34,049 nucleotides of DNA from Aquibium sp. A9E412 (GCF_030398335.1 NZ_JAOAOP010000040.1:1-34049), one strand, 5' to 3'; counted from the stretch's first letter, positions 18,623 through 28,482 are shown. The notes: generated by a model not told the origin, from the sequence alone. Program-made: numbers and translations.

Positions 18623-19441
18623 ATGTTGACCAATCACCGCGCGAATGCAACCGCCCGGCGCCTGACGGCGACGGCGGCCGTCCTCGTTCTCGCGACGGCG
18701 CTGGCCGGCTGCGCCAACGGCCGGCTGACCACCGGCTCGGTCGACCGCAAGTCGGCGCGCCCGGTGGCCGCCATGTCGGCCGGTCAGCTCGACAAGGCGG
18801 CCGACTCGCTCGGCAGCGCCTATGCGCGCAATCCCAAGGACAAGGCGGTGGCCATGCGCTACGCCAGCGTGCTGCAGATGAACGGACGCACCGAGCAGTC
18901 GCTCGCCGTGATGCGCAAGCTCGCCATCGACTATCCCAAGGAACGCCAGGTGCTCGCCGCCTACGGCAAGGCGCTGGCGGCGGCCGGCGAGCTGGAGGCC
19001 GCGCTCGACGCGGTGCGCCGCGCGCAGACGCCGGAATATCCCGACTGGAAGCTCTTGTCGGCCGAGGGCGCCATCCTCGACCAGCTCGGCCAGCCGCAGG
19101 AGGCGCGCGCGCTCTACCGCCGGGCGCTCGACCTCCAGCCGAACGAGGCCTCGATCCTGTCGAACCTCGGCATGTCGCACCTGCTCGAGGGCGACCTGAA
19201 GGCCTCCGAATCCTACATGCGCCAGGCGGCCTCGGCGAACGGGGCGGACAGCCGCGTGCGCCAGAACCTGGCCCTCGTCGTCGGCCTGCAGGGCCGCTTC
19301 GAGGAGGCCGAGACGATCGCCCGGCAGGAGCTGTCGGCCGACCAGGCGCGCGCCAACGTCGCCTATCTGCGCAACATGCTGGCGCAGCAGAACGCCTGGA
19401 ACCAGCTCTCCGACGAGGAAAAGCCGCGCGCGACCAACTGA
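18623..19441 (+). CDS. tadD: Tad pilus assembly lipoprotein TadD (TPR protein)
   Basis: A 272-residue lipoprotein. The signal peptide ends in the lipobox LAGC with Cys30 as lipid site, followed by Ala-Asn. Tetratricopeptide repeats cover about residues 60-240, the clearest being AILDQLGQPQEARALYRRAL and the following SNLGMSHLLEGDLKASESYM. TadD is a pilotin-like helper that supports secretin assembly in Tad systems. It is transcribed towards tadC and separated from it by about 250 nt in which I see no confident terminator. Confidence 0.88.
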   Translation: MLTNHRANATARRLTATAAVLVLATALAGCANGRLTTGSVDRKSARPVAAMSAGQLDKAADSLGSAYARNPKDKAVAMRYASVLQMNGRTEQSLAVMRKLAIDYPKERQVLAAYGKALAAAGELEAALDAVRRAQTPEYPDWKLLSAEGAILDQLGQPQEARALYRRALDLQPNEASILSNLGMSHLLEGDLKASESYMRQAASANGADSRVRQNLALVVGLQGRFEEAETIARQELSADQARANVAYLRNMLAQQNAWNQLSDEEKPRATN

Positions 19442-19688
19442 CGGCGGACCCGCCGCCCCGCCCGCCGGCGCGGCCGGCCGGGGCATGCGCGGACGGCGCG
19501 CCCCGGCGGGGTCCGACGGCGCTTTCGCCATCTGCGAAGACCTGCCGGGGGTCGGCCGCTGCGATCCGCGCGCGCCGGCGTTGTGGCGCGCCCCGCAGCC
19601 GGCGCGACGTCGCCGTTCCGTCGCATGGTCGTTCGCGAAAGAAGCGGACGCGCCCGCCCGGCGCCGTCGGCCAGCGGCGCCCCGGACC

Positions 19689-20678
19689 TCAGAAGATGCC
19701 GCGCTCGCTCACCTGGATGCCGGCCGGGCCGAGAATGACGGCGAACAGCACCGGCAGGAAGAACAGGATCATCGGCACCGTCAGCTTGGGCGGCAGGGCG
19801 GCCGCCTTCTTCTCAGCCGCGTGCATGCGCATGTCGCGGCTCTCGTTGGCCAAGACGCGCAGCGCGTGGCTGACGGGCGTGCCGTAGCGCTCGGCCTGGA
19901 TCAGCGCCTGGGCGACGCTCTTGACCGATTCGAGCCCGGTGCGGCCGGCGAGGTTCTCGTAGGCCTGGCGGCGCTCCTGCAGGAAGGACAGCTCGGCATT
20001 GGTGAGCACGAACTCCTCGGCGAGCTCGACCGACTGGGCGCCGATCTCGTCGGCCACGCGGCGGAAGGCCGCCTCGATCGACATGCCCGATTCCACGCAG
20101 ATCAGCAGCAGGTCGAGCGCGTCGGGCCAGGCGGTCTGGATCGACTGCTTGCGCTTGCTCGCCCGGTTGGAGACGTAGAGCACCGGCGCGTAGAAGCCGG
20201 CATAGGCGACCAGAATGCACACGAACAGCTTGATGAAGAAGGGCTGCTCGGCCAGGCCGCCGAGCAGGAAAACGTAGACGGCGGCGAGCGCGAAGCCGAC
20301 GAAGGGCAGCACGAGGCGGAAGAACAGGAAGCGCGTCATCGGGTTCTGGCCGCGGAAGCCGGCCATCTTCAGCTTGCTGATCGTCGCCTCGTCGACCAGC
20401 GCGCGGCGCAGGTCGAGGCGGTCTACGAGCTTGCGCATGCCGGCCGATTCCTGCTCGCGCAGGCCCTTGCGCCGGCGGTCGGCCTCGGCGGCGAGCCGCG
20501 CGCGCTGCTTGGCGCGCAGCTCCTCGCGCTCGAGCGCCACCGTCTTCATGCGCGATTTCAGGACGTCGCCGCCGAAGGCCGGCAGCAGCGTGAAGACCGT
20601 CGCGAACACCGCCACGCTGACCAGCAGCGCCAGCAGGAAGGCAGGGTCGGAGATGGACTTGACGATCGCGTCGGTCAT
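19689..20678 (-). CDS. tadC: Tad pilus inner-membrane platform protein TadC
   Basis: A 329-residue member of the type II secretion F family. It has an N-terminal membrane segment (about 12-35), a charged cytoplasmic stretch, two central membrane segments (about 122-165), the T2SF domain with DALDLLLICVESGMSIEAAF, GTPVSHALRVLANESRDMR and a last membrane segment near the C-terminus. With TadB it forms the platform on which the CpaF motor acts. It is the last gene of the left-reading Tad operon, four bases after the tadB stop. Confidence 0.93.
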   Translation of the reverse strand: MTDAIVKSISDPAFLLALLVSVAVFATVFTLLPAFGGDVLKSRMKTVALEREELRAKQRARLAAEADRRRKGLREQESAGMRKLVDRLDLRRALVDEATISKLKMAGFRGQNPMTRFLFFRLVLPFVGFALAAVYVFLLGGLAEQPFFIKLFVCILVAYAGFYAPVLYVSNRASKRKQSIQTAWPDALDLLLICVESGMSIEAAFRRVADEIGAQSVELAEEFVLTNAELSFLQERRQAYENLAGRTGLESVKSVAQALIQAERYGTPVSHALRVLANESRDMRMHAAEKKAAALPPKLTVPMILFFLPVLFAVILGPAGIQVSERGIF

Positions 20679-20682
20679 CGCG

Positions 20683-21696
20683 TCAGACCTCGAAGTTCAT
20701 CATCTTGCGCATGACGAAGATGCCCATCGACATCCAGATCGCCGAGATGCCCAGGATCATGTGGCCGGCGCTCGTGGTGAACAGCGGCATGATGTAGTTG
20801 GGGCTGGACAGGTAGACGAGGAAGGCGACGATGAAGGGCAGCGCGCCGATGATGATGGCCGACGCCTTGGCCTCCATCGACAGCGCCTGCACCTTGGCCT
20901 TCATCTTCTTGCGGTCGCGCAGCACGCGCGACAGGTTGGCGAGCGCTTCCGACAGATTGCCGCCGGCCTGCTGCTGGATCTGGATGACGATGCCGAAGAA
21001 GCTCGCCTCGGGGCACGGCATGGTCTCGGCCATGCGCATGGCGGCCTCCGGCGTCGACAGGCCGAGCTGCTGCGATTCGATGATGCGGCGGAACTCCGTG
21101 CGCACCGGCTCGCGCGCCTCGCTGGCGATCAGCCGGATGCCGTCGTTGAGCGGCAGGCCCGACTTGACGGCGCGCACGATGACGTCGAGCGCATTGGGGA
21201 ACTCGTCGAGAAACGCCTTCACACGGCGCGTGCGCTTGAAGGAGACGAACCAGCGCGGCAGGCCGAACGCGCCGGCCAGCAGCGCGCCGGGCACGACCAG
21301 CAGCGGCGCCCCGGCGAGGAAGGCGAGCAGCGCGACGAGCACGCCGCAGATCGCCGAATAGACGTAGAAGCGCTCGATCGGCACCGACATGCCGGCCTGG
21401 CGGAGCTGGATCTTGAGCGGCGGCTTGCGCACCGAGCGGTCGCGCAGCTTCTGCTTGTCCTCCAGGTCCTTGAGCGAATCCTGGATCGACTTGCGGCGCT
21501 TGGCGACCTCGGCGAGGCGGTCGCGCGAGGCCTTGACCTTGGCCCGGTCGGTCTCCGCCTTCTTGATCGTCTCGAGCCGCTTGCCCGCCTTCTGCTCGTT
21601 CTCGATGCGGGTGAACAATAGCGCATAGGCGATCGCCCCGGCGCTGATCGCGGCCAGGGCGACGAAGGCCAGAACCGTTCCGTCAAGACCGAACAT
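20683..21696 (-). CDS. tadB: Tad pilus inner-membrane platform protein TadB
   Basis: A 337-residue T2SF-family protein paired with TadC. Membrane segments lie at about 8-27, 113-140, 275-295 and 305-325. The domain has FPNALDVIVRAVKSGLPLNDGI and QIQQQAGGNLSEALANLSRVLRDRKKMKAKV, the latter a hallmark of TadB. A strongly charged region (about 35-90) precedes the domain, probably cytoplasmic. It starts 20 nt after the cpaF stop. Confidence 0.94.
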   Translation of the reverse strand: MFGLDGTVLAFVALAAISAGAIAYALLFTRIENEQKAGKRLETIKKAETDRAKVKASRDRLAEVAKRRKSIQDSLKDLEDKQKLRDRSVRKPPLKIQLRQAGMSVPIERFYVYSAICGVLVALLAFLAGAPLLVVPGALLAGAFGLPRWFVSFKRTRRVKAFLDEFPNALDVIVRAVKSGLPLNDGIRLIASEAREPVRTEFRRIIESQQLGLSTPEAAMRMAETMPCPEASFFGIVIQIQQQAGGNLSEALANLSRVLRDRKKMKAKVQALSMEAKASAIIIGALPFIVAFLVYLSSPNYIMPLFTTSAGHMILGISAIWMSMGIFVMRKMMNFEV

Positions 21697-21716
21697 CGCG
21701 TCGCGCCCTCACCGCC

Positions 21717-23240
21717 TCAATCGACCTTCTTGTCCATCTGCTCGAGGGCGGCGGCCAGCCGCTGCTCCTCGCCGTAGTAGCGGGCGCGCTCCCAGAAATG
21801 CGGCCGGCCGATGCCGGTCGACACGTGGTCGCCGAGGATGCGGCCCTGCGCGTCCTCGCCCTTCATGTTGTAGAGGATGAGGTCCTGGGTGATGATGACG
21901 TCGCCCTCCATGCCGACCACCTCGGTGACATGGGTGATGCGGCGCGAGCCGTCGCGCAGGCGCGCGGCCTGGATGACGATGTCGACAGAGCCGACGATCA
22001 TCTCGCGCACGGTCTTCTGCGGCAGCGCGTAGCCGCCCATGGCGATCATCGATTCGATGCGGCTCAGGCATTCGCGCGGGCTGTTGGCGTGGATCGTCCC
22101 CATCGAGCCGTCGTGGCCGGTGTTCATCGCCTGCAGGAGGTCGAAGACCTCCGGTCCGCGCACCTCGCCGACGACGATGCGCTCGGGCCGCATGCGCAGG
22201 CAGTTCTTCACCAGGTCGCGCATGGTCACCTCGCCCTCGCCCTCCAGGTTGGGCGGGCGCGTCTCCAGGCGCACGACGTGCGGCTGCTGGAGCTGCAGCT
22301 CGGCCGAATCCTCGCAGGTGATGACGCGCTCGTCCTTGTCGATGTAGCTCGTCAGGCAGTTGAGCAGCGTCGTCTTGCCCGAGCCCGTGCCGCCGGAGAT
22401 GACGACGTTGCAGCGCACGCGGCCGATGATCTTGAGGATCTCGGCGCCGGCGGGCGAGATCGCGCCGTACTTGACGAGCTGGTCGAGGGTCAGCTTGTCC
22501 TTCTTGAACTTGCGGATCGTCAGCGTCGCGCCGTCGATCGCCAGCGGCGGCGCGATGACGTTGACGCGGCTGCCGTCGGGCAGGCGCGCGTCGCAGATCG
22601 GGCTCGACTCGTCGACGCGGCGGCCGACCTGGCTGACGATGCGCTGGCAGATGTTGAGGAGCTGCTGGTTGTCGCGGAAGCGCACATTGGTGCGCTCGAC
22701 CTTGCCGTTGACCTCGATGTAGACCTGCTTGGCGCCGTTGACCATGATGTCGGCGATGTCGTCGCGCGCCAGCAGCGGCTCGAGCGGACCGTAGCCCAGC
22801 ACGTCGTTGCAGATGTCCTCGAGCAGTTCCTCCTGCTCGGAGATCGTCATCGCGAAGTTCTTGATCGCGATGATGTCGTTGACGATGTCGCGGATCTCCT
22901 CGCGCGCGCTGTCGGGCTCCAGCTTGGAAAGCTGCGACAGGTCGATCGTGTCGATCAGCGCCGAGAACACCTGGCTCTTGGTGTCGTAGTAGCTCTCGTT
23001 GCGCTCGCGCTGCGGATAGCGCGGCGCGGCCGGCGGCGGCGGGGGCGGCGGCGACGGCTGCTCGCGCGCGACGCGCGGCTCGGCCGCCGGGCGCGGCGCC
23101 AGGGCGGTGTCGGCGGACGCCGGATCGGCCGCCGGCGGGCGCGGCTGGTGATCGCGGTCCGCATCGTGCTGCGGCGGCCGCGGGGCGACCAGGTCGCCCG
23201 CCTCGCGCGGGCCGCCGACGTTTCCTCGTCTGCCAAACAT
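21717..23240 (-). CDS. cpaF: Tad pilus motor ATPase CpaF/TadA
   Basis: The secretion ATPase that drives pilus assembly (and, in Caulobacter, retraction). The 507-residue protein has a disordered proline-rich first 80 residues, including a run of seven prolines. The ATPase follows: Walker A GGTGSGKT (283-290), the Asp-box-like [11 protein letters not shown], Walker [10 protein letters not shown] (354-362) and the His box [10 protein letters not shown]. The FIPIDDIMVNG-like segment ([19 protein letters not shown]) marks the CpaF subfamily. It lies 22 nt after cpaE. Confidence 0.96.
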   Translation of the reverse strand: MFGRRGNVGGPREAGDLVAPRPPQHDADRDHQPRPPAADPASADTALAPRPAAEPRVAREQPSPPPPPPPAAPRYPQRERNESYYDTKSQVFSALIDTIDLSQLSKLEPDSAREEIRDIVNDIIAIKNFAMTISEQEELLEDICNDVLGYGPLEPLLARDDIADIMVNGAKQVYIEVNGKVERTNVRFRDNQQLLNICQRIVSQVGRRVDESSPICDARLPDGSRVNVIAPPLAIDGATLTIRKFKKDKLTLDQLVKYGAISPAGAEILKIIGRVRCNVVISGGTGSGKTTLLNCLTSYIDKDERVITCEDSAELQLQQPHVVRLETRPPNLEGEGEVTMRDLVKNCLRMRPERIVVGEVRGPEVFDLLQAMNTGHDGSMGTIHANSPRECLSRIESMIAMGGYALPQKTVREMIVGSVDIVIQAARLRDGSRRITHVTEVVGMEGDVIITQDLILYNMKGEDAQGRILGDHVSTGIGRPHFWERARYYGEEQRLAAALEQMDKKVD

Positions 23241-23262
23241 CGTGGAGCCGCCTAGCCTCGGT

Positions 23263-24540
23263 TCACTTCTTCAGCTTGAGCCGGTCGAGCAGGGCGCCCA
23301 GTCCCGGCTTCTTCCTGGCCTTGATCTCGCGGCGGCCGGTCAGGACATGGGCGAGCTCGTTGATCGTCTGGACGATCGGGCTCTTCGCATCCATCTCGCC
23401 CAGCATGCGGCCGTTGTTCGCGGCATTGCCGAAGAGCTGCGGCTCGAACGGGATGACGGCGACCGGCTCGAGCTCGAGCGGCTCGGCGAAGTCGGCCGCC
23501 GAGATCTCCGGCCGCTTGGGCACGCCCGCCTGGTTGACGATCAGCCGGGGCGGGCCGTCGTTCGGGCGCAGCTTGCGCAGCGTGTCGATCAGGTTCTTGG
23601 TGTTGCGCAGGTTGGCGAGCTCCGGCGTCGCGGTGATCACCACCTCGTCGGCCTGGGCGAGCGTCGTCTTGGTCCAGCCCGTCCACATGTGCGGCACGTC
23701 GAGCACCAGGAGCGGCGCGCTGCGCTGGGCGACGTCGATGATCTGGCTGAACGCCTCGGCGTCGAAGTCGTAGACCCGGTCGAGCGTCGAGGGCGCGGCG
23801 AGCAGCGACAGATGCTCGGCGCACTGCGACAGCAGCCGGTCGAGATAGACCTCGTCGATGCGCTCGGGCGCGAAGACCGCCTCGGCGATGCCCTGGGCGG
23901 GGTCCTGGTCGAAATTGATGTTGGCGGTGCCGAAGGCGAGGTCGAGGTCGGCCACCACCACCTCGTTGTCGAACAGCGACGACATCGCCCAGGCGACGTT
24001 GTGGGCGATCGTCGAGGAGCCGACGCCGCCCTTGGCGCCGACGAAGGCGACCGAGCGGCCGAGCGGCTCGGCTTCCGGGTCGACGAAGATCGAGGCGATG
24101 ACGGTGACGATGTCGGCCATCGAGATCGGCGCCACGACGTATTCCGACACGCCGGCGCGGATCAGCTCGCGGTAGAGCCACACGTCGTTGTAATGGCCGA
24201 TCACCACCACCTTGGAGCTCGGGTCGCAGACCTCGGCGAGCTGCTCGAGCAGGCCGAGGATCTCCTTCGGCTCGGCCCGCGTCTCGACGACGATGAGGTT
24301 GGGCGTCGAGGCTGTCTGGTAGAACTCGATGGCGGTCGGAATGCCGCCCATGTGCACCTTCAGGTGCGCCTTGGCCATGCGCCGGTCCTCGCCGGCGCGC
24401 TCGATCGGCGCGGCCACGGCCTCGGTCTCGCAGAAGGCCTGGACCGAGATGCGCGGCACCGGGCGCAGCGTCTGGAACGCGCTCTCGTCGACGCCGTGCG
24501 GCGTCTCGTCGGTCTCGCTTTCGAAAGCCAGGTTGGTCAT
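23263..24540 (-). CDS. cpaE: Tad pilus localisation ATPase CpaE/TadZ (MinD-like)
   Basis: A 425-residue protein with a receiver-like N-terminal domain (about 55-150) and a MinD/ParA-type ATPase. The deviant Walker A is GAKGGVGSST (168-177), followed by VADLDLAFGTANINFD. The receiver-like domain has no obvious phospho-accepting Asp pocket. CpaE/TadZ positions the Tad machine, at one pole in Caulobacter. The ATG at 24540 was chosen because the frame upstream runs through cpaD and no conserved sequence precedes it. The gap to the cpaD stop is about 40 nt. Confidence 0.95.
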   Translation of the reverse strand: MTNLAFESETDETPHGVDESAFQTLRPVPRISVQAFCETEAVAAPIERAGEDRRMAKAHLKVHMGGIPTAIEFYQTASTPNLIVVETRAEPKEILGLLEQLAEVCDPSSKVVVIGHYNDVWLYRELIRAGVSEYVVAPISMADIVTVIASIFVDPEAEPLGRSVAFVGAKGGVGSSTIAHNVAWAMSSLFDNEVVVADLDLAFGTANINFDQDPAQGIAEAVFAPERIDEVYLDRLLSQCAEHLSLLAAPSTLDRVYDFDAEAFSQIIDVAQRSAPLLVLDVPHMWTGWTKTTLAQADEVVITATPELANLRNTKNLIDTLRKLRPNDGPPRLIVNQAGVPKRPEISAADFAEPLELEPVAVIPFEPQLFGNAANNGRMLGEMDAKSPIVQTINELAHVLTGRREIKARKKPGLGALLDRLKLKK

Positions 24541-24583
24541 GTCGTCGTGCCTCTCAAGCCGCCCCGCGGCGGTCCGGCTGTCG

Positions 24584-25297
24584 CTAGTAGGTGGTGATCG
24601 GGACCAGCTCGGCCCTCGGCTCCTTGTTCTTGTAGCGGTCGATCGCCACGCCGCGGTTCTCCGCGTCGATCGGCGTCTGCCGGCGCGGGCCGAGGAAGTC
24701 GTTCGGGTTGGCCACCTGCGCGGCCAGGTTGTTCTGGTAGGCGCAGCCGAAATTGGCGTAGTGCTTGTTGTCGGTGGTCTGCAGCAGGTCGTCCGGCCAG
24801 CGCCCGCACGGTCCGGTGGAGGCCTGCATGACCGCATAGGACAGCCGGATCGGCGCGTCGGCCTGCGGCGCGGCGGCGGTGTAGGACTGCACCACGATGT
24901 GGCCGTCCGGCACGCCGCGCCGGCGCATCACGGCGGCCACGTCGTCGGCGACGCGCAGCGCGGCGGCGGCATTGGCCGAGCCGGACGGAACGAGCACCCC
25001 GACATAGGGCGAGGCGCGCCCGTCATAGCGCGCGACGAAGCCCTCGACCGCCGCCTTCTGGTCGTAGGTCAGGCCGTTCGCGGTCGGGCCGACCGGCAGG
25101 TCGAGCACCTTCTCGCTCTCGGAGATCACGATCGGGTGGTTGGTGCGGTAGTCGTCGGGAACCGAGCCGACGATCACGCTGTCGCGCTTGGCCATGGCGC
25201 AGCCCGACAGGAGGGCGGCGGCGGCGAGTGCGGCGAGCGGCAGGGCGAGCCGGCCGGCGCGCCGGCGCGGCGACTTCGTCAACAGCATGTCGGACAT
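24584..25297 (-). CDS. cpaD: Tad pilus assembly lipoprotein CpaD
   Basis: A 237-residue lipoprotein with a signal peptide and lipobox LLSGC (Cys33 as lipid site). The CpaD/RcpB domain shows DDYRTNHPIVISE, a periplasmic OmpA-like segment around YDGRASPYVGVLVPSGSANAAAALRVADDVAAVMRRRGV, and GPCGRWPDDL with NFGCAYQNNLAAQVANPNDFLGPR, whose two cysteines could form a disulphide. The ATG at 25297 has GGGGGA at a good distance. A GTG at 25318, overlapping the cpaC stop (GTGA), would add seven residues and cannot be excluded. Confidence 0.93.
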   Translation of the reverse strand: MSDMLLTKSPRRRAGRLALPLAALAAAALLSGCAMAKRDSVIVGSVPDDYRTNHPIVISESEKVLDLPVGPTANGLTYDQKAAVEGFVARYDGRASPYVGVLVPSGSANAAAALRVADDVAAVMRRRGVPDGHIVVQSYTAAAPQADAPIRLSYAVMQASTGPCGRWPDDLLQTTDNKHYANFGCAYQNNLAAQVANPNDFLGPRRQTPIDAENRGVAIDRYKNKEPRAELVPITTY

Positions 25298-25314
25298 GGC
25301 GGCCGATCCCCCGA

Positions 25315-26871
25315 TCACTTGTAGATGTAGCCGACCACGCCGTGGTAGCGGCCGTTCGGCTTGTTGGTCTTCATCGTGCCGTAGACGCGGTTGACGCGGC
25401 CGAGGAACATGCCGGCGCCGTCGCTCGCGGCGTTGAAGTTGTCGTCCGGCCGGGCGAGCTCGTTGCGCGCCACCGGCCGCGCCAGGTAGGGCGTGACGAG
25501 GATGACGAGCTCGGTCTCGTTGCGCACGAAGTCGCGGCTGCGGAACAGCGTGCCGAGCACCGGCAGCTTGGACAGCCCCGGCAGGCCGTTGACCGCCTGG
25601 CGCACGTCGTCGCGCACCAGGCCGGCGATCATCATCGAGCCGCCCGACGGCAGCTCGACCGTGGTGTCTGCGAGCCGCTTGCGGATCGACAGGAAGTTGG
25701 CGCCGGCGCGCTCGAGGCCGGCCGACAGCGCCACCGAGCCCTCGCTCGTCGGCTCGGAGACCTGCGTGCGCACCTTCAGGCTGATGCGGCCCGGCGACAG
25801 CACCACCGGCTTGAACTCCAGGCCGATGCCGTATTCGAGGCGCTGGATGTCATAGGTGAGCTGGCCGGTGTCGGCGTCGACCTCCTGGCCGGTGATCAGG
25901 CTGAACTCGCCGCCGACGCGGAAGCTCGCCTGCTCGCCGGAGACCGCCGTCAGCGTCGGCTCGGCCAGCGTCTTCATAACGCCGGCCTGCTCCATGGCGT
26001 TGAGATAGGCGTCGATGTCGGTGCCGCCGAGCGCGAGCTGCGAGGGCGACAGCGGCTTGCCGAGGCCGAAATAGTTGTCGGAGATGGCGCCCCACGAGAT
26101 GCCGTCGAAGCTGCCCTGGCCGATCAGGTTGACGCCGAGCTGCTTCATCACCGAGCGGCTGACCTCGGCCACCGTCACCTTGAGCGTGACCTGATCCTCG
26201 CCGATGATCTTGAGCAGGTTGACGATGCGGCTGGTGCGGCGCTCGGAGTCCGGGTTATTGATGGCCACGCCGCCGCCGTCGGTCGGCGCGGCGGCGGTCT
26301 GCGCGTACTGGCCCGTCGTCGCCTCGCCGCCGCTGACGAAGATCTGCGCGAGCTGGGCGGCGCGCGAGGCGTCGAGCGGCGTCTCCACCGTGCCGGTCAG
26401 CACCACGTTGTCGTTGACCAGCTCGACGGTGATGTCGGAATCGGGGATGAAGCGGCGCAGATAGTCCTCCAGCCCGGCGACGTCGCGCTCGACGTCGATG
26501 TCGAGGCTGGCGATCTGCTCGCCATTCGGCCCGAAGACGAAGATGTTGGTCTGGCCGACCTGCTTGCCGAACAGATAGATGCGCCGCGAGGTGCGCGTCA
26601 CCGCGTCGGCCACCGCCGGGTTGGCGACCAGGATGTCGTAGGCGTCGCGCGGCAGGTCGACGACGATCGACTTGTTGAGCCCGAGCTTGATGCGCTGGCT
26701 CGCGGTCGAGGCGCCGACCTGCACCTGGCCGGCCTGGGCGACGCCGGGCGACAGCGCCGGCGGCACCGCCGCGGTCGCCATCAGCAGGGCCAGGGCGCCG
26801 GTGCAGGCGAGCGCGGTGCGGCGCAGCCCCGAGAACCGGGCGAGCGGAGTGGTCGTCGCGTCGTGAGTCAT
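25315..26871 (-). CDS. cpaC: Tad pilus outer-membrane secretin CpaC (RcpA)
   Basis: A 518-residue secretin that forms the outer-membrane pore. A signal peptide (about 1-47) precedes an N-terminal pilus-assembly domain with KLGLNKSIVVDLPRDAYDILVANPAVADAV, a BON-like domain (about 120-165) and the secretin domain (about 240-480) with VAEVSRSVMKQLGVNL, SGEQASFRVGGEF and the closing VPVLGTLFRS-type motif (LPVLGTLFRSRDFVRNETELVILVTPYL). The ATG overlaps the cpaB stop by four bases (ATGA). Confidence 0.95.
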   Translation of the reverse strand: MTHDATTTPLARFSGLRRTALACTGALALLMATAAVPPALSPGVAQAGQVQVGASTASQRIKLGLNKSIVVDLPRDAYDILVANPAVADAVTRTSRRIYLFGKQVGQTNIFVFGPNGEQIASLDIDVERDVAGLEDYLRRFIPDSDITVELVNDNVVLTGTVETPLDASRAAQLAQIFVSGGEATTGQYAQTAAAPTDGGGVAINNPDSERRTSRIVNLLKIIGEDQVTLKVTVAEVSRSVMKQLGVNLIGQGSFDGISWGAISDNYFGLGKPLSPSQLALGGTDIDAYLNAMEQAGVMKTLAEPTLTAVSGEQASFRVGGEFSLITGQEVDADTGQLTYDIQRLEYGIGLEFKPVVLSPGRISLKVRTQVSEPTSEGSVALSAGLERAGANFLSIRKRLADTTVELPSGGSMMIAGLVRDDVRQAVNGLPGLSKLPVLGTLFRSRDFVRNETELVILVTPYLARPVARNELARPDDNFNAASDGAGMFLGRVNRVYGTMKTNKPNGRYHGVVGYIYK

Positions 26872-27683
26872 TTCCGGGCCCCCACCTCGGATACCTCGCC
26901 CGACTTGATCAGGCGGATCGTGTTGCCGCGGCCGGTGCCCGAGACCAGGTAGGTGCCGACGTCCTCGGCGTTCTCCTGGGTGTCGGTGATCGGCCGCAGC
27001 GCCAGCGTCAGCCGGTCGGCGAGCTGCTGGGCGACGGTGATGACCTCGGCCTGCGAGGGGGTGAGCTCCAGCGTCGCGGTCTCGCCGACCTTGACGCGTC
27101 GCCCCTCCTCGTCCTCCTGGATCGTCTGGTCGATCGCCAGCACGCGGATGTTCTTGAGAATGGTCTCGGTGATGAAGCCTTCCGTCCCGGTCGCGTTCTG
27201 CGAGCGGCGGGTCATGATCACGTCGACGAAGTCGTTGGGCAGGATGAAGCCGCCGGCCGAGGTGTCGGCGGCGATCTGCGTGGCCACCGCGCGCTTGCCG
27301 GACGGCAGGATCGACGACATCAGGCTCTGGCCCTCGCCAATCAGCTTGGAGCGGCGCAGCGGCTCGCCCTCGAGCAGCCGCACGCGGGCCACCGAGTTCT
27401 GCAAGGCCTCGATCGCCTCGGGCTCGCTGTCGCGGGTGATGAAGCTGTCGTTGATGCCGGCGGCCGGCCAAGACTGCCACTCCAGCGCGCTGCCGAGCGT
27501 CGCGCCCATCGGCACGTCCTCGCCGATCACGAGCACCTCGGCCAGCTTGATCGCCGGCTCCTGCGGGCGCGATTCCACGACGATCTGCTGCGGCGGCGCC
27601 GCCACCATGTTCTTGGCGATGTATCCCGCGCCCACCGCTGCCACCATGGCAACGCCCAGAATCACAAGTCGGGATGTGCTCAT
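26868..27683 (-). CDS. cpaB: Tad pilus assembly protein CpaB (RcpC)
   Basis: A 271-residue protein with an N-terminal membrane segment (about 4-25) and periplasmic SAF-type domains: LAEVLVIGEDVPMGATL (about 47-65) and VATQIAADTSAGGFILPNDFVDVIMTRR in the middle. CpaB/RcpC supports secretin assembly or stabilises the pilus complex. The ATG at 27683 has GAGG nine bases upstream and begins right before the membrane segment; the longer frame upstream is promoter sequence. It opens the cpaBCDEF-tadBC operon. Confidence 0.93.
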   Translation of the reverse strand: MSTSRLVILGVAMVAAVGAGYIAKNMVAAPPQQIVVESRPQEPAIKLAEVLVIGEDVPMGATLGSALEWQSWPAAGINDSFITRDSEPEAIEALQNSVARVRLLEGEPLRRSKLIGEGQSLMSSILPSGKRAVATQIAADTSAGGFILPNDFVDVIMTRRSQNATGTEGFITETILKNIRVLAIDQTIQEDEEGRRVKVGETATLELTPSQAEVITVAQQLADRLTLALRPITDTQENAEDVGTYLVSGTGRGNTIRLIKSGEVSEVGARK

Positions 27684-27737
27684 CGGTCCGGACCTCGTAC
27701 TCGGCATTCCGCTACGCCGGACCGACAGTGCGGGCGG

Positions 27738-27795
27738 AATCGTCAAATTAGGGTTAATGGCCGCCTTACAATCGTGATTAATTTAAAGTTTAGCG
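27738..27795 (-). promoter_or_regulatory. AT-rich control region of cpaB with a CtrA-like box
   Basis: This is a markedly AT-rich stretch in an otherwise GC-rich window, 55-110 nt before the cpaB ATG. It contains TTAGGGTTAA and, at 27778-27792, TTAA, seven bases, TTTA, one mismatch from the CtrA consensus. A promoter for the cpaBCDEF-tadBC operon is likely here; the exact -10 and -35 cannot be assigned. Confidence 0.42.
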
Positions 27796-27832
27796 ACCGG
27801 CCGGACGCGGCGGTGCGCCGGCGCCTGCCGGC

Positions 27833-28354
27833 TCAGCCGGCGGCCAGCGTCGCGAAGGCCCAGCGCATCAGCGCGGTGTCGGGATAGACCAGCAGCCCGG
27901 CCAGGCCGAGCGCGATGCCGTAGGGGATGCCCGCCTTCTGGTCGGCGAAGTGGCGCAGGAAGACGTTGGTCCCGGTCAGCGCCGAGACCGGCGAGTTGCG
28001 GAACTTCAGGAGCAGCAGCGTCAGCGCGCCGCCGATGAAGGCGGAGAAGACGAGATACTCGACGAGCTCGATGCCGAGCCCCATCCACACCGCCGTGGCG
28101 GCGAGCAGCTTGGCGTCGCCGCCGCCCATGCCGCCGACGGCGAACAGCGTGAAGGTGACCGCCAGCACCGCCAGTCCGGCGGCGAAATGCAGGCCGTAGA
28201 GGCTCCAGTCCATGCCGGTGAGCGGCGCGATCACCGCGAAGGCGCCGACCAGGAGCAGCGACACGCGGTTGGCGATCGTCATCGACAGCATGTCGGAGAC
28301 GGCGGCGAAGGCCATGCAAAAGGGAAAGACGACGAGGATGGCGGCGACGAGCAT
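27833..28354 (-). CDS. cpaA: Prepilin peptidase CpaA/TadV
   Basis: A 173-residue inner-membrane aspartic protease that cleaves Flp pilin and the TadE/TadF pseudopilins. The two catalytic aspartates are visible: D21 in VSDMLSMTI and D80 in the GGGD motif (GGMGGGDAKLL). About five or six membrane segments fill the rest. It lacks the methyltransferase domain of type II PilD, as is usual for TadV. The ATG at 28354 has AGGGACAAG upstream. It lies about 160 nt after the pilin, beyond a terminator, so it may depend on read-through or on its own promoter. Confidence 0.93.
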   Translation of the reverse strand: MLVAAILVVFPFCMAFAAVSDMLSMTIANRVSLLLVGAFAVIAPLTGMDWSLYGLHFAAGLAVLAVTFTLFAVGGMGGGDAKLLAATAVWMGLGIELVEYLVFSAFIGGALTLLLLKFRNSPVSALTGTNVFLRHFADQKAGIPYGIALGLAGLLVYPDTALMRWAFATLAAG

Positions 28355-28444
28355 CGCGGGCTTGTCCCTGCTTCAACAATGCGGGCCCGAGCCTAGCGCG
28401 CCCGCGCTTAAACAAAGGTGAAGTGCGGCCGCCCGGCGATCGCG

Positions 28445-28482
28445 GAAAAAAGAGAAGGCCGCCTCCCGGCAGGGAAGCGGCC
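28445..28482 (-). terminator. Terminator after the pilin gene
   Basis: On the minus strand GGCCGCTTCCC, a short loop and GGGAGGCGGCC (one T-G pair inside) are followed by TTCTCTTTTTT, about 34 nt after the pilin stop. It would release an abundant monocistronic pilin mRNA and reduce read-through into cpaA. Confidence 0.85.

Noticed and set aside
19442-19688. Possible small gene or bidirectional terminator between tadD and tadC
   Set aside because: No frame has a plausible start with ribosome site and conserved-looking product. The hairpins present (such as CCCCGGCGGGG) are short and lack T-runs.
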